Assembly: GCA_017941355.1 (NCBI GenBank) | Contig: JAGAWN010000165.1 | Location: 1-33,816 of the forward strand | DNA from: Ruminiclostridium sp. | GTDB taxonomy: Bacteria; Bacillota; Clostridia; Oscillospirales; Ruminococcaceae | Length of the DNA stretch: 33,816 nt | Direction of reading: 5' to 3' | In this document: positions 9,598-18,263 of the stretch, in pieces | Numbering within the stretch: position 1 is the stretch's first letter | Layout: every line of letters starts with the position of its first letter | The notes under the pieces: model-generated | The model's database searches: none | What the model saw: the letters and a program-made list of their open reading frames with translations, nothing else | Told to the model about the DNA's origin: nothing | Program-made: the position numbers and the translations under genes

Positions 9598-12333
9598 TTA
9601 TGAATTGATTATTTCAATGTCCAGCAGACACATTCCCTCGGCAATAGTAATTGCGAGTTTGTCGCTGTCACAGGGCTGTATCGGCACTGTCACCTCTGCA
9701 AAATCATCATAAGCATCGCAGATCGGTGCCGATATCTCCGCTTTTATATCACCTGCTCCGACAGTGACCTTACCCTCGCCGAGAAGCGACGAAACACGCA
9801 TCTTCACGGCTTTCGCTCTTGTCAGATCGACTCCGCAGTATTTAAGTTTTCCTACCCAATGAACGGCGCGCACATAGTCACGCGCGAGTCTGCGGGAACG
9901 GTATATCCTGATATCCTCATGCTCCTCAAAGCTGTCAGCCGTGAAGTATGCGGGACGCTTGCCGACAGTCTCACCCTCGATCAATGCTGTTGCAGTCACG
10001 CGGATATCCGCGCTCGACAATCCCGCGGCAAAGGTGTATGTGCCTTGCTCCACGATCATTCTGCCGCTGCGCACATCATAAACGCGCAGGATATGTCCGG
10101 GGATCGCAATTTCGGCAGTCACCGTCTCCCACGCTTTCACCGGCACGCGCTCAAATCCGCAGAGTTTTTTCTTCGGCAGCGGTATCAAGCTTTCGCTGCC
10201 CTCCGACAGACGGTATATCTGGACTGTGGCAGTCCCGTCTGTACCGGACTTGTTGGTTACTGCAACGACAGCGGTACAGCCGTTCTCCCCGCGCTTTATG
10301 CGGAACTCGCCAAGCTCAAACTCCGAGTATGTCAGCCCGTGTCCGAACGGATACAGCGGCGAACCCTCGAAATACATATATGTTGTTCCGGCTTTTGCAA
10401 TGTCGTATTCGTGGATATCCGGCAGGTCGCGCTCCGACTTATACCACGTCAGCGGCAGGTGTCCGGAGGGGTTGTTCTTTCCGGATATCGTCTGTGCAAC
10501 GGCAGTCCCGAGGTGCGCACCGGCATGGGTTGTGTACAGTATCGCGGGGTATTCCTGATCGGCGGTGTTTATCGAATACGGATAACTCGATATCAGCACC
10601 ATTACCGCGTTTGAGCAGTCGTACAGGCGCACCTCGCTTTCAAGTGTCAGCGAAGTGCGGTCATAGCACTCTTTCGCTGTCTGCACGGGGTGGTTGCCGG
10701 TGCAATAAACCACAAGGTCATTCTCCGCCGACAGCCTTTCCGCGCGTTCATAGCCGGAACTCACATATTCTATCTCAAAACGGTTGGCCGCAGTTGCCGC
10801 ACACTGTTTCTCAAACGCAAGCCCGCCGTTTTCGGTAAGCGTCAGCCGTTTGTGGAACTGAAAGTCCTCGATAATGCTGCTGTTGGCATATTCATAAATA
10901 CTGAACGTCTCGCGTGTAAACCAGTCGAATATCACTTCATTGTGCAGTTTAAGCGTGTCCGCGTCCATACGCAGATACTTCCCGTACTTCACGGAGTACA
11001 GGTTCTTCCAGTTCTCTCCCCAGCTCTGAAGCTCGAACTTCTCTGCGTCACCGACAGTATCCGAATCCGCGTGAACGGTACCGTCCTCATGCACGGAAAG
11101 ATACTTGCCGTTGGGAGCCTTTACCGCGATGATATCCCACAGGCTGTCATACACAACTTCCGAGTCGGGGAACTCCCGCTTTACGCCCTCGAAAACGGAC
11201 ACTGCCCCGGTGAAATAACCGGTGTACCAGTCGCGGAGATTGCAGTCTGCAAGCGCTCCTACGACTGCTATCTTCTTCGGCGCGGTCTTTACCGGCAGAA
11301 AACCGTCGTTTTTCAGCAGTACTACCTGTTCCAGCGCGGCACGCAGGTTAGTCTCACGATGTTCGGGACAGTCGATGATGCTTTTGTCAATGCTGTCAAA
11401 GGTGCAGTTCTCTGAAAGCTGCCCCAGCCGCAGCCTTGCAGCGACAGTACGCACTATTGAGCGGTCAATGTCCGCCCATGTGACAAGTCCGCGTTCAACA
11501 GCACGTTTTGCGGCAGCACGGACTATCTGCTCACCGTCGGTCATTACGTCGCAGCCGCCTTTCAGCGACATTGCAAACGCTTCCGCCATGCTGTCACAGC
11601 ACTTGTGCGCGGTCACATTCTGGGACATATCGCCGCCGTCACTGACAGCGAACCACATACCCCACTGCTCTTTGAGTATGTTCTCAACATCGGGATTCGC
11701 TATCCCGGGCTGTCCGTTTATCTCGTTGTACGCTGTCATAACGCTTTTCGCGCCGCCGTTTCGGATAGCGTTCTCAAACGCGGCGTAGTAATACTCATGT
11801 TTCAGACGAGGCGGCAGGAATGCGTCACAGTCCCCGCGGTCATTCTCATTGTTGTTGGCGCAGAAGTGTTTAAGCGTGGGAACGGTCATGCGGAATCCGT
11901 CCGCCGTTTCACCCGCCATACCCGCAGTGTACTGCGCAGTCAGTTCTCCCGCAAGCATCACGTCCTCGCCGTAGGCTTCCTCGGTTCGCCCCCAGCGCGG
12001 GTCGCGCTCCATATCGACTGTGGGTCCCCACAGCATAAGCCCGCCCTTTTTCTCCTCGTTGTAGTATGCGCGGGCTTCTTTCCCGGCGATCTCACCGAGT
12101 TCACGCAAAAGCTCACGGTCAAACGTGGCTGCAAGTCCCACCGGCTGCGGGAAAACCGTGGATATCTTCTCCGGCTCGCGTCCCACATAGCCGCGTGCTA
12201 CTTCTGTCCCTATGTAAAACTCCGGCAATCCCAGACGCTCAACAGCGTTCTGGTGTGTGGAAAGCATACCGAGCTTTTCTTCCTCAGTCATCTGAGCAAC
12301 TATTTCCGATGCGCGCTTTTCAAATCTGTCCAT
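9598..12333 (-). CDS. GH3 beta-glycosidase with fascin-like insertion
   Basis: Retaining exo-glycosidase of 911 residues without a signal peptide, so probably acting on imported oligosaccharides. The N-terminal barrel has LWGPTVDMERDPRWGRTEEA, TLKHFCANNNENDR and the nucleophile Asp232 in AVSDGGDMS. The alpha/beta sandwich domain starts near residue 330 but is interrupted at about 395-480 by a beta-trefoil-like, fascin-like segment (APNGKYLSVHEDG, KYGKYLRMD). The sandwich resumes (TAKECYDRTSLTL, NPSGHLPLTW), followed by YPFGHGLTYSEFE and a fibronectin-III-like domain (about 665-790). A carbohydrate-binding-module-like beta domain (about 815-911) ends the protein. ATG at 12333 has GGAGG five bases upstream. 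It is 15 bases after the histidine phosphatase gene. Beta-glucosidase or beta-xylosidase are both possible. Confidence 0.92.
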   Translation of the reverse strand: MDRFEKRASEIVAQMTEEEKLGMLSTHQNAVERLGLPEFYIGTEVARGYVGREPEKISTVFPQPVGLAATFDRELLRELGEIAGKEARAYYNEEKKGGLMLWGPTVDMERDPRWGRTEEAYGEDVMLAGELTAQYTAGMAGETADGFRMTVPTLKHFCANNNENDRGDCDAFLPPRLKHEYYYAAFENAIRNGGAKSVMTAYNEINGQPGIANPDVENILKEQWGMWFAVSDGGDMSQNVTAHKCCDSMAEAFAMSLKGGCDVMTDGEQIVRAAAKRAVERGLVTWADIDRSIVRTVAARLRLGQLSENCTFDSIDKSIIDCPEHRETNLRAALEQVVLLKNDGFLPVKTAPKKIAVVGALADCNLRDWYTGYFTGAVSVFEGVKREFPDSEVVYDSLWDIIAVKAPNGKYLSVHEDGTVHADSDTVGDAEKFELQSWGENWKNLYSVKYGKYLRMDADTLKLHNEVIFDWFTRETFSIYEYANSSIIEDFQFHKRLTLTENGGLAFEKQCAATAANRFEIEYVSSGYERAERLSAENDLVVYCTGNHPVQTAKECYDRTSLTLESEVRLYDCSNAVMVLISSYPYSINTADQEYPAILYTTHAGAHLGTAVAQTISGKNNPSGHLPLTWYKSERDLPDIHEYDIAKAGTTYMYFEGSPLYPFGHGLTYSEFELGEFRIKRGENGCTAVVAVTNKSGTDGTATVQIYRLSEGSESLIPLPKKKLCGFERVPVKAWETVTAEIAIPGHILRVYDVRSGRMIVEQGTYTFAAGLSSADIRVTATALIEGETVGKRPAYFTADSFEEHEDIRIYRSRRLARDYVRAVHWVGKLKYCGVDLTRAKAVKMRVSSLLGEGKVTVGAGDIKAEISAPICDAYDDFAEVTVPIQPCDSDKLAITIAEGMCLLDIEIINS

Positions 12334-12348
12334 ATTGACCTCCGCAGA

Positions 12349-13080
12349 TCAGTCGTGCCGTTCATTCTCGTTTTTGTACATCTCGCAGAACCGCCCGGAA
12401 AAAGACGGTTCCTCTCCTCCGGCGTACAGGTGCGAAATATCACCGAATCCGCTCATGCGGAATGACGCTATGCCCTCGCGGCGTTCCTCGGTGCAGAGCG
12501 TCGTCACCGATGTGGGCAGCGATATCGCGCCGTGCCACAGAACCATAGGTGATACTCCGATAATGTGACCGACAAGCACGCAGGTCACTCCGAAGTGGCA
12601 GAAGAACACCAGCGTGTCGTCATTCGGACATACCGCACGGTAGTAATTCCCGCAGCGCTCATATCCGTGAGCCGCGATTATCCCGTCAAGACCGTCGGTC
12701 ACCCGCTTCACATATTCCCCCATATCCGCGGAGCGCATCATGGGAACATTCACCCACCCGTCCTTATCGTAATACTCTCGTACAGCAGTCCACTCCGCCG
12801 GGAGCTGATCCCAAGCAAGACGCTTTTCACCGGTTTTCGGATCGCGCACATCGGGGGTGTCGAATTCCCGCAGCCAGTCGTGTATCTCTGCTTTGCGTCC
12901 GAGTCTCTCCAGCGTGTATGACGCGGTTTTACGCGCACGTCCGAGGGGCGAGCAGTATAGATCCTTAATATCGAGACGCGTGAGCCTGTCCGCCAGCAGT
13001 TTTGCTTCACGTTCCCCTTTATCCGTAAGCGTATCATGCTCATAGTCAGGGTCTCCGTGACGTACTATAATCAGTTTCAT
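12349..13080 (-). CDS. Histidine phosphatase family protein (phosphoglycerate-mutase-like)
   Basis: Cytoplasmic 243-residue phosphohydrolase or mutase of the RHG superfamily. The phosphoacceptor motif IVRHGDPDY is at the N-terminus (His8). CSPLGRARKTASYTL has the second Arg, and FFCHFGVTCVLVGH the second conserved His. The insert in the middle (about residues 80-165) is longer than in small phosphatases, as in many uncharacterised clostridial homologues. ATG 13080 follows GAGGTGA. It is the first gene of a two-gene unit with the GH3 enzyme, so a sugar phosphate is a reasonable but unproven substrate. Confidence 0.85.
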   Translation of the reverse strand: MKLIIVRHGDPDYEHDTLTDKGEREAKLLADRLTRLDIKDLYCSPLGRARKTASYTLERLGRKAEIHDWLREFDTPDVRDPKTGEKRLAWDQLPAEWTAVREYYDKDGWVNVPMMRSADMGEYVKRVTDGLDGIIAAHGYERCGNYYRAVCPNDDTLVFFCHFGVTCVLVGHIIGVSPMVLWHGAISLPTSVTTLCTEERREGIASFRMSGFGDISHLYAGGEEPSFSGRFCEMYKNENERHD

Positions 13081-13107
13081 ATTGTCACCTCGCTATGTTT
13101 CAGAAGT

Positions 13108-13136
13108 ATGATACCATAAATAAGAAGCTGTGTCAA
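13108..13136 (-). promoter_or_regulatory. Promoter of the phosphatase-GH3 operon
   Basis: Minus-strand TTGACA (13131-13136), 17-base spacer and TATCAT (13108-13113), about 27 bases before the start codon. Confidence 0.78.
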
Positions 13137-13143
13137 GCAAAAA

Positions 13144-13173
13144 ATATCCCCGTACTGTGCAGTACAGGGATAT
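13144..13173 (-). terminator. Terminator of the DUF2325 gene
   Basis: A 13-base stem (ATATCCCTGTACT with AGTACGGGGATAT, one G-T) closes a GCAC loop and is followed on the minus strand by TTTTTTGC. It lies about 115 bases beyond the DUF2325 stop. The intervening 3' region shows no convincing ORF on the transcribed strand. Confidence 0.82.
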
Positions 13174-13287
13174 TCTTGAAAATGGAGGGTAAAAGAAGTG
13201 AAACAAACTACAGGATGTAGTAAAGATAGTTTCCGTAACTTCGCAGGGACGCGCGTTTGCAGAAGAAACGAGCGTAACAAGCGACCT

Positions 13288-13569
13288 TCATTCGCAAAAC
13301 TGTTCGAGAACAGTTTTAAGCGCGTTCGCACTCGCGTTATGGATCTTCGCAACGGGGAAGCGATGCTTCTCCGCCTTTTTGTTTACCTGATTCGCCATTT
13401 TATGGGAGCAGGTATTTGTGAACATAACCACAAGATCGGGTGAACCCAGCTTGTTTTCAAAATCCGCGGGCATCTGTGTAAACACTTTTGCCTTACATTT
13501 GTAGCTTCCGCAGATCTCCTTGTACTTCGCGGCCATTCTGTCATTGCCGCCTACAACAACTACACTCAT
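13288..13569 (-). CDS. DUF2325 domain protein
   Basis: A 93-residue protein of the DUF2325 family, with a Rossmann-like start SVVVVGGNDRM and a central VVMFTNTCSHKM segment with one conserved Cys and His. Its biochemical role is not known. The family is often seen near iron and redox genes in Clostridia (general knowledge). Here the gene is monocistronic, with AAGGAG five bases before the ATG, its own strong promoter, an operator over the transcription start and its own terminator. The same operator occurs twice at the DUF3793-flavodoxin promoter 20 kb away, which places this gene in a common regulon. Confidence 0.85.
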   Translation of the reverse strand: MSVVVVGGNDRMAAKYKEICGSYKCKAKVFTQMPADFENKLGSPDLVVMFTNTCSHKMANQVNKKAEKHRFPVAKIHNASANALKTVLEQFCE

Positions 13570-13604
13570 ATATACTCCTTAATTCGGGGATCATACTCTT
13601 GCAA

Positions 13605-13620
13605 GTTAGCGTATGCTAAC
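13605..13620. promoter_or_regulatory. GTTAGC-N4-GCTAAC operator at the DUF2325 promoter
   Basis: Perfect six-base inverted arms with a four-base centre. The site begins ten bases downstream of the -10 box, so it covers the early transcribed region. It resembles DtxR/MntR-family sites in its GTTAG half-sites, but the regulator is not in the window. Confidence 0.7.
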
Positions 13621-13630
13621 CTCTATGTAT

Positions 13631-13659
13631 ATGATAACACAGTTTTTTTCTTTTGTCAA
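13631..13659 (-). promoter_or_regulatory. DUF2325 gene promoter
   Basis: Minus-strand TTGACA (13654-13659), 17-base spacer and TATCAT (13631-13636). Confidence 0.8.
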
Positions 13660-13681
13660 GAGTTTTTTGTAAAAAAGATAG

Positions 13682-13706
13682 TCCGCCGCATAATAATTGC
13701 GGCGGA
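13682..13706 (-). terminator. Terminator of the galactan operon (after the GH2 gene)
   Basis: TCCGCCGC pairs with GCGGCGGA, extended by A-T pairs towards the loop. It is followed on the minus strand by ATCTTTTTTA. It begins 13 bases after the stop codon of the GH2 beta-galactosidase. Confidence 0.85.
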
Positions 13707-13718
13707 TCCATGTATTAA

Positions 13719-16700
13719 TCAGTATTCAAATCTGAATGAGCGGAAGTCGAAATCGCAGCCCGGCAGGAAAATGAACGAGACCTTCACCTTTCCTGAAACG
13801 CCGTCAAGCGGGAACTCACGGGGAGTGTAGTCCTCCGCGCCCGCGAAGTCGAACACGAACCGTCCGCCATGCTCACCGTCAAGCATCACCTGTATGCTGT
13901 TCACGGGGAGCCTGCTCCTGCCCGTGATAACAAGCTTCTGCGGAGCTTTCGCGGTAAAGTCGAACTCCCCGAATGACAGTATCACGTTGTTGCCTATGCC
14001 GGTCACTTCGTTTTCACCGACAGTGAACTTGTCGCCGTAGATGCTTTCGCGGTTCACTGCGGATATCTCAGATGTCTCCTTTGCACGCTTCGTGAACAGA
14101 AGTCCGCCGAAGTCCGCCTTGCGGACGGTCTCAACACTTACTGTGCGGACTCCCCGCAGCACTTTCGTGAGTGTGTATGTTTCCGGTTGGAACTCCAGCC
14201 AACGCGACTGCTCGCAGTAAGAGAACTCCCCGATAAGCTCGCCGTTTTCCGGCGTACCGTCATAAACGCGTATCGGCATGGGTTCGTTGGTTTCCGTAAA
14301 TACCGGCAGCGTTATCTCGTCCGTACCGACTTCCCCGAAATCGATGTTCCCGATACCGAACCAACCGCCGGAAATTCCGGTACGGACGCCGTGTTCAATG
14401 CCGTTCTTCACGTCGCCGCCGGACAGCGTGTACAAGCCGCCCTCTATCAGCGAATACGGGTCGTGGAAAGCGCTCCCCAAGCCCTCGCCGGTGAGCTTCA
14501 CCACCGTCATAAGCCGCACTTTGTCACTTCCGTTTCTGCAAAGCGCCCGCAGATAAAACTCCCCGTCGCTTATGCACTCCACGGTAACGCTGTCCGCGTC
14601 CGATGACACTATCCGTGCAAGCTTGGTCTCTATGCCGTTCACGCTCGTAAGGCGGTAGGTAATGTCGCGGTAAGAAGCGTCTGACGGGTGCAGTACAGTT
14701 TCAAAACGCATAGTCTTTCTATCCGGGGTAAACGTCCTGCTCTCGCTTATAAGCTCTATCTTCCGGACGGGAATATCATTCGCCTCGTCCGGGCAGTCTG
14801 CGGGGTACGGCTTGTTTTCCTGTATGCAGGAAATGCCTTCCGGCACCTCGGCGGGAACTGCGTGAAGCGTAAGTTCCGCTCCCCGCGCAGAGGGCGAAGT
14901 GATCTTCACATTTATGTCTCCCGCATAGTCACGGGCAGCAATTATCGCAAGCAGCTTCCCGGAGAAAAGCCGCCGCGAAGTCCCCTTGTACTGTTCGAGA
15001 TCGGCAGAATCGCCGTTGTCGAGACCGATGAGCCGTCCCGCGCCGTTGACTTCCACATTCACGCGGTCGGAGGCGTTCGAGACAAACTCTTCGTCCCCGT
15101 CTGTCGCGGAGATCTCCACGAATATCAGGTCGCGCCCGTCGGCTTTCAGCTCCCACTTGTCCGGCACTGCCGCAAGTCTTGCGGTATCTCCGAAGCTGCG
15201 CCGCGTCTCACGGGCTTTCTCCTGCCCGTCCGAGTCATATCCCACCGCAAGCAGTTCCCCGCACTCATAAGCAACTTTCGCGTCCATAAGCAGTTCTTTC
15301 CCATGCTCACGGTCAAAGGACTGCTCCTTTATGAGCCTGCCGTTAAGATACAGCGCGACTTTCGGCAGATTTGAAGCCACGCGGACATCTATGATATCGC
15401 CCTCGGAGAAGTCCCAGTGCGGGAAGATATGCACGAAAGGCGAAGTATTGCCGTCCGTCCATGCTCCACGGAACACATACGCGCCGTCCTTCTCGAAGCC
15501 GGCGGTGTCGAACTGCCCGAAGTAGCTGTTCTTGCTGTCGTAGGGGGTAGGCTCACCTATGTAGTCGAAGCCCGTCCAGATAAACTGACCTGCGCAGTAG
15601 CCCGCGTCACGGTCACGGGTTATGCACCACTCCCAGTTCTTCGCCGCCCATATCGGGGAGCCGTTGCCGAGAGCGGAGCACTGCCCGTCGTCGTCGCCCA
15701 GATTCGCCTGCTCCAGCGGGAAGTGGTATATCCCGCGGCTTGTGACTATCGAGGAAGTCTCGCTGCCGTAGATACAGCGGGTCGGGTAGGCGGCATGGTC
15801 ATGCTCGTACAGCTCCTCGGCGTAGTTGTACCCCGCAAGTCCGAGGATATCGGCGCAGCGCTGTCCGTTCTCCGTGCGCATCTGATTGGAACCGATAGTC
15901 ACCGGCGCGCCGCAGCGCGGGTCATTCTGCCGTACAAGCCGCTTCATCAGCGCTGTGAGTTCCTGTCCGTGCTCGTCCGCGCCAGTATCGGGAATCTCGT
16001 TGCCGATGCTCCAGCCGATAACACAGGGGTGATTTCGGTCGCGGCGTATCCACGAAGCTATGTCGCGCTCCCGCCATTCCCTTGCGAAGCGAACATAGTC
16101 GAACTCTGTTTTCGGTATCTCCCACACGTCCGTGAACTCCGACAGCACCAAAAATCCCATTTCGTCAGCAAGCCCGAATAGTTCCGGCGCGGCGGGATTG
16201 TGGGAAGTGCGTATCGCGTTCACGCCCATTGTGCGCAGCTTTTCAAGCTTGCGCCGCAGGGCGGTCTTGTTCACTGCCGCGCCGAGAGCGCCAAGATCGT
16301 GGTGCTCGCAGACGCCGTGTATTTTGAGGTGTTCGCCGTTTAAGAAGAAGCCCTTGTCCGGGTCGAAATTTATGGTGCGGAAACCGAACTCTGTCTCGGA
16401 AGCATCGATCACCTCTCCGTTTCTGAGCAGCTCCGCGCGGCAGGTGTACAGCACACCGTTCCCCCCCACGTCCCACAAAGCGGGTGAGCTTTCGCGAAAA
16501 GTGAACGTGTTCACCGAGTATCTGCGCCCGTCCCGCACCACGAGCGCGGGAAGCTCTCCCCTGTCCGCGGCGGTAAGCGGCAGGACTGCCTTTTCGCGCA
16601 GTTCCCCGCCCTGCTTTCCGTACAGTATGTGCAATGAATGACCGCAAGCCTGCTCGGTATCGGGGCGTTCCGCTTCAACGGAAACGGTCACGTCCCAGCA

Positions 16701-17171
16701 GTCCCCGCTTTTCTTCGTTGTTACATATATGCCGTCGTGCAGGATATGCGTTTCGGGGTATCTGCAAAGCCACACATTGCGGTAAATGCCCGCGCCGGAG
16801 TACCAGCGGGAGTTGGGAGCGCGGTGATCGACACGCACCGCGATGACGTTCTCTCCCTCGCGGAGGAAGTCGGTGATGTCCGCGTCAAAGGTGGTGTAAC
16901 CGTTCTTCCACTCGAAAGCCTGCACGCCGTTGACATAGACGCGGCTGTCCATATACACGCCCTCGAACCGGAGCGCCGTGCGCTGTCCGTCGTTCCTGTG
17001 GACGCAGGTGCGCCTGTACCAGCCTGTCGAGTTCCTGTACAGATCTTTGGTGTCGTATATCAGCCAGTCGTGCGGGAGATCGACGGGCTGCCAGTCCTTC
17101 GCGTCCTCATAAACTGTATCGATCGGGCAGAGCGCAAATTCCCACTTGTCGCAGAATAGTCTTCGTTTCAT
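13719..17171 (-). CDS. GH2 beta-galactosidase (cytoplasmic, galactan operon)
   Basis: Likely releases galactose from imported galacto-oligosaccharides. The ATG at 17171 is chosen because AAAGGAG lies six bases upstream; the frame stays open to 17306 but without a ribosome site. The protein has 1150 residues and no signal peptide. A jelly-roll N-terminal domain (DLPHDWLIYDTKDLYRNSTG, YRRTCVH) leads to a TIM barrel with acid/base Glu392 in WSIGNEIPDTG and nucleophile Glu471 in YGSETSSI. C-terminal immunoglobulin-like domains and a terminal beta module of unknown function make it longer than LacZ and unlike the enzyme at the left end. It is the last gene of the operon, 64 bases after lacI. Substrate is inferred from the GH53 and ABC genes; GH2 also contains glucuronidases and mannosidases. 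Confidence 0.9.
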   Translation of the reverse strand: MKRRLFCDKWEFALCPIDTVYEDAKDWQPVDLPHDWLIYDTKDLYRNSTGWYRRTCVHRNDGQRTALRFEGVYMDSRVYVNGVQAFEWKNGYTTFDADITDFLREGENVIAVRVDHRAPNSRWYSGAGIYRNVWLCRYPETHILHDGIYVTTKKSGDCWDVTVSVEAERPDTEQACGHSLHILYGKQGGELREKAVLPLTAADRGELPALVVRDGRRYSVNTFTFRESSPALWDVGGNGVLYTCRAELLRNGEVIDASETEFGFRTINFDPDKGFFLNGEHLKIHGVCEHHDLGALGAAVNKTALRRKLEKLRTMGVNAIRTSHNPAAPELFGLADEMGFLVLSEFTDVWEIPKTEFDYVRFAREWRERDIASWIRRDRNHPCVIGWSIGNEIPDTGADEHGQELTALMKRLVRQNDPRCGAPVTIGSNQMRTENGQRCADILGLAGYNYAEELYEHDHAAYPTRCIYGSETSSIVTSRGIYHFPLEQANLGDDDGQCSALGNGSPIWAAKNWEWCITRDRDAGYCAGQFIWTGFDYIGEPTPYDSKNSYFGQFDTAGFEKDGAYVFRGAWTDGNTSPFVHIFPHWDFSEGDIIDVRVASNLPKVALYLNGRLIKEQSFDREHGKELLMDAKVAYECGELLAVGYDSDGQEKARETRRSFGDTARLAAVPDKWELKADGRDLIFVEISATDGDEEFVSNASDRVNVEVNGAGRLIGLDNGDSADLEQYKGTSRRLFSGKLLAIIAARDYAGDINVKITSPSARGAELTLHAVPAEVPEGISCIQENKPYPADCPDEANDIPVRKIELISESRTFTPDRKTMRFETVLHPSDASYRDITYRLTSVNGIETKLARIVSSDADSVTVECISDGEFYLRALCRNGSDKVRLMTVVKLTGEGLGSAFHDPYSLIEGGLYTLSGGDVKNGIEHGVRTGISGGWFGIGNIDFGEVGTDEITLPVFTETNEPMPIRVYDGTPENGELIGEFSYCEQSRWLEFQPETYTLTKVLRGVRTVSVETVRKADFGGLLFTKRAKETSEISAVNRESIYGDKFTVGENEVTGIGNNVILSFGEFDFTAKAPQKLVITGRSRLPVNSIQVMLDGEHGGRFVFDFAGAEDYTPREFPLDGVSGKVKVSFIFLPGCDFDFRSFRFEY

Positions 17172-17198
17172 AAATTTCTCCTTTTGCGGACACAATAA

Positions 17199-17234
17199 CG
17201 GCTGCCGCACGGTCAATTCCGCCTTCGGCAGCCG
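17199..17234 (-). other. Hairpin between the lacI-type and GH2 genes
   Basis: Perfect nine-base arms CGGCTGCCG/CGGCAGCCG enclose 18 bases. No T-run follows on the transcribed strand, so a processing or stability element is more likely than a terminator. It could adjust GH2 expression relative to the regulator. Confidence 0.5.
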
Positions 17235-17235
17235 T

Positions 17236-18246
17236 TTACATCGTCGATTTTCGTATGAGCATCTCAAATCCGAGCATGGTCTCACGGGAAGTCTCCTTAC
17301 CCTCAAGCATATCCAGAAGCAGCGTAGCGGCTGTCGCGCCGAGGTCTCCCGCTCTGAAACGCAGCGCGGTTATCGGCGGCGAGTTCATGTCGAGGTACAT
17401 ACTGTTGTAGAAAGAAGCAACGCGGATATCGCGCGGTATCACCTTTCCGATAGATGCAAGCATATTGACAACGTGCATACATATCATATCGTCGCCGCAG
17501 ATCACGCAGCCGCACTCCCGCTGGAGAAGGTCGTCTATCACCCTGCGCAGCTGGAGCTCCCCGTTCACGCCGAGGAACACAGTCTGATTCGGGACAGTTG
17601 CCCCGGAGGCTTCGACCGCTTTCACAAAGCCGTCATAACGGCTTTTGTTCACGGTCTGCTCCATGCTGCCGATGATAAGACCAAGCTTGTTTGGCTTGTT
17701 GTTCATCAGCAGGTAGGATGTAAGCTGACAGCAGCCCTCTTTATGTTCACTGTCGATAGTAACAGCGTCAACGCCGGAGCTCTGCCCCACGGTAACGTAG
17801 GGTATGCTCATGTCGGCTAGCAGCTGCTCCATGCTCCCGTTCCGGAGCGGGCGGGTTATGATAACGCCGTCGGCTTTCCGGCTTTCAAGTACACGTTTGA
17901 GCTGCGATACATCACCGCGCTCCGTTCCGATAACGAGAGTATCGTAGTTTCTCAGCGCACAGCACTTCGATATCCCCATAAGGCAGGTCTGAAAGAACGG
18001 TGCCTCGGTCTCCATATCGTCCATAGGTATCACAACGCCGATATTGTATGTGCGGTTCTCGGAGAAACTCTTGGCGATCATGTTGGGCGAATAGTTCATC
18101 ACCCTTATACATTCGAGCACCCTGTCTCTGGTCTCGGGACTTACCCTGCCCTTGCCGGAGATAGCCCTTGAAACTGTGGTCTTTGAGATACCGAGAGCCT
18201 TGGCTATATCGTCAAGCTGAACAGTACGGCTCACAGAATTATCCAT
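17236..18246 (-). CDS. LacI-family transcriptional regulator
   Basis: DNA-binding repressor of 336 residues. The N-terminal helix-turn-helix is typical (VQLDDIAKALGISKTTVSRA, then SGKGRVSPETRDRV), followed by the hinge helix region MNYSPNMIAKSFSENRTYNIG. A periplasmic-binding-protein-like effector domain fills the rest (IGVVIPMDD, FLLMNNKPN-like strands, GCVICGDDMICMHVVNML). The ATG is 17 bases after the ABC ATPase stop, so it is made from the operon it probably controls. The effector is likely galactose or a galacto-oligosaccharide by context. Candidate operators are the TTGCGCAA-type palindromes at the GH53 promoter. Confidence 0.93.
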   Translation of the reverse strand: MDNSVSRTVQLDDIAKALGISKTTVSRAISGKGRVSPETRDRVLECIRVMNYSPNMIAKSFSENRTYNIGVVIPMDDMETEAPFFQTCLMGISKCCALRNYDTLVIGTERGDVSQLKRVLESRKADGVIITRPLRNGSMEQLLADMSIPYVTVGQSSGVDAVTIDSEHKEGCCQLTSYLLMNNKPNKLGLIIGSMEQTVNKSRYDGFVKAVEASGATVPNQTVFLGVNGELQLRRVIDDLLQRECGCVICGDDMICMHVVNMLASIGKVIPRDIRVASFYNSMYLDMNSPPITALRFRAGDLGATAATLLLDMLEGKETSRETMLGFEMLIRKSTM

Positions 18247-18263
18247 AGTTCATCATCTTTCCG

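Noticed and set aside
13198-13443. Plus-strand GTG open frame with a good GGAGGG site
   Set aside because: It runs antisense through the DUF2325 gene, lies beside that gene's terminator, has no promoter and a composition typical of a shadow frame.
17172-17306. N-terminal extension of the GH2 gene
   Set aside because: It overlaps the lacI-type gene end and the hairpin, reads as Arg/Cys-rich noise, and the ATG at 17171 has a proper ribosome site.
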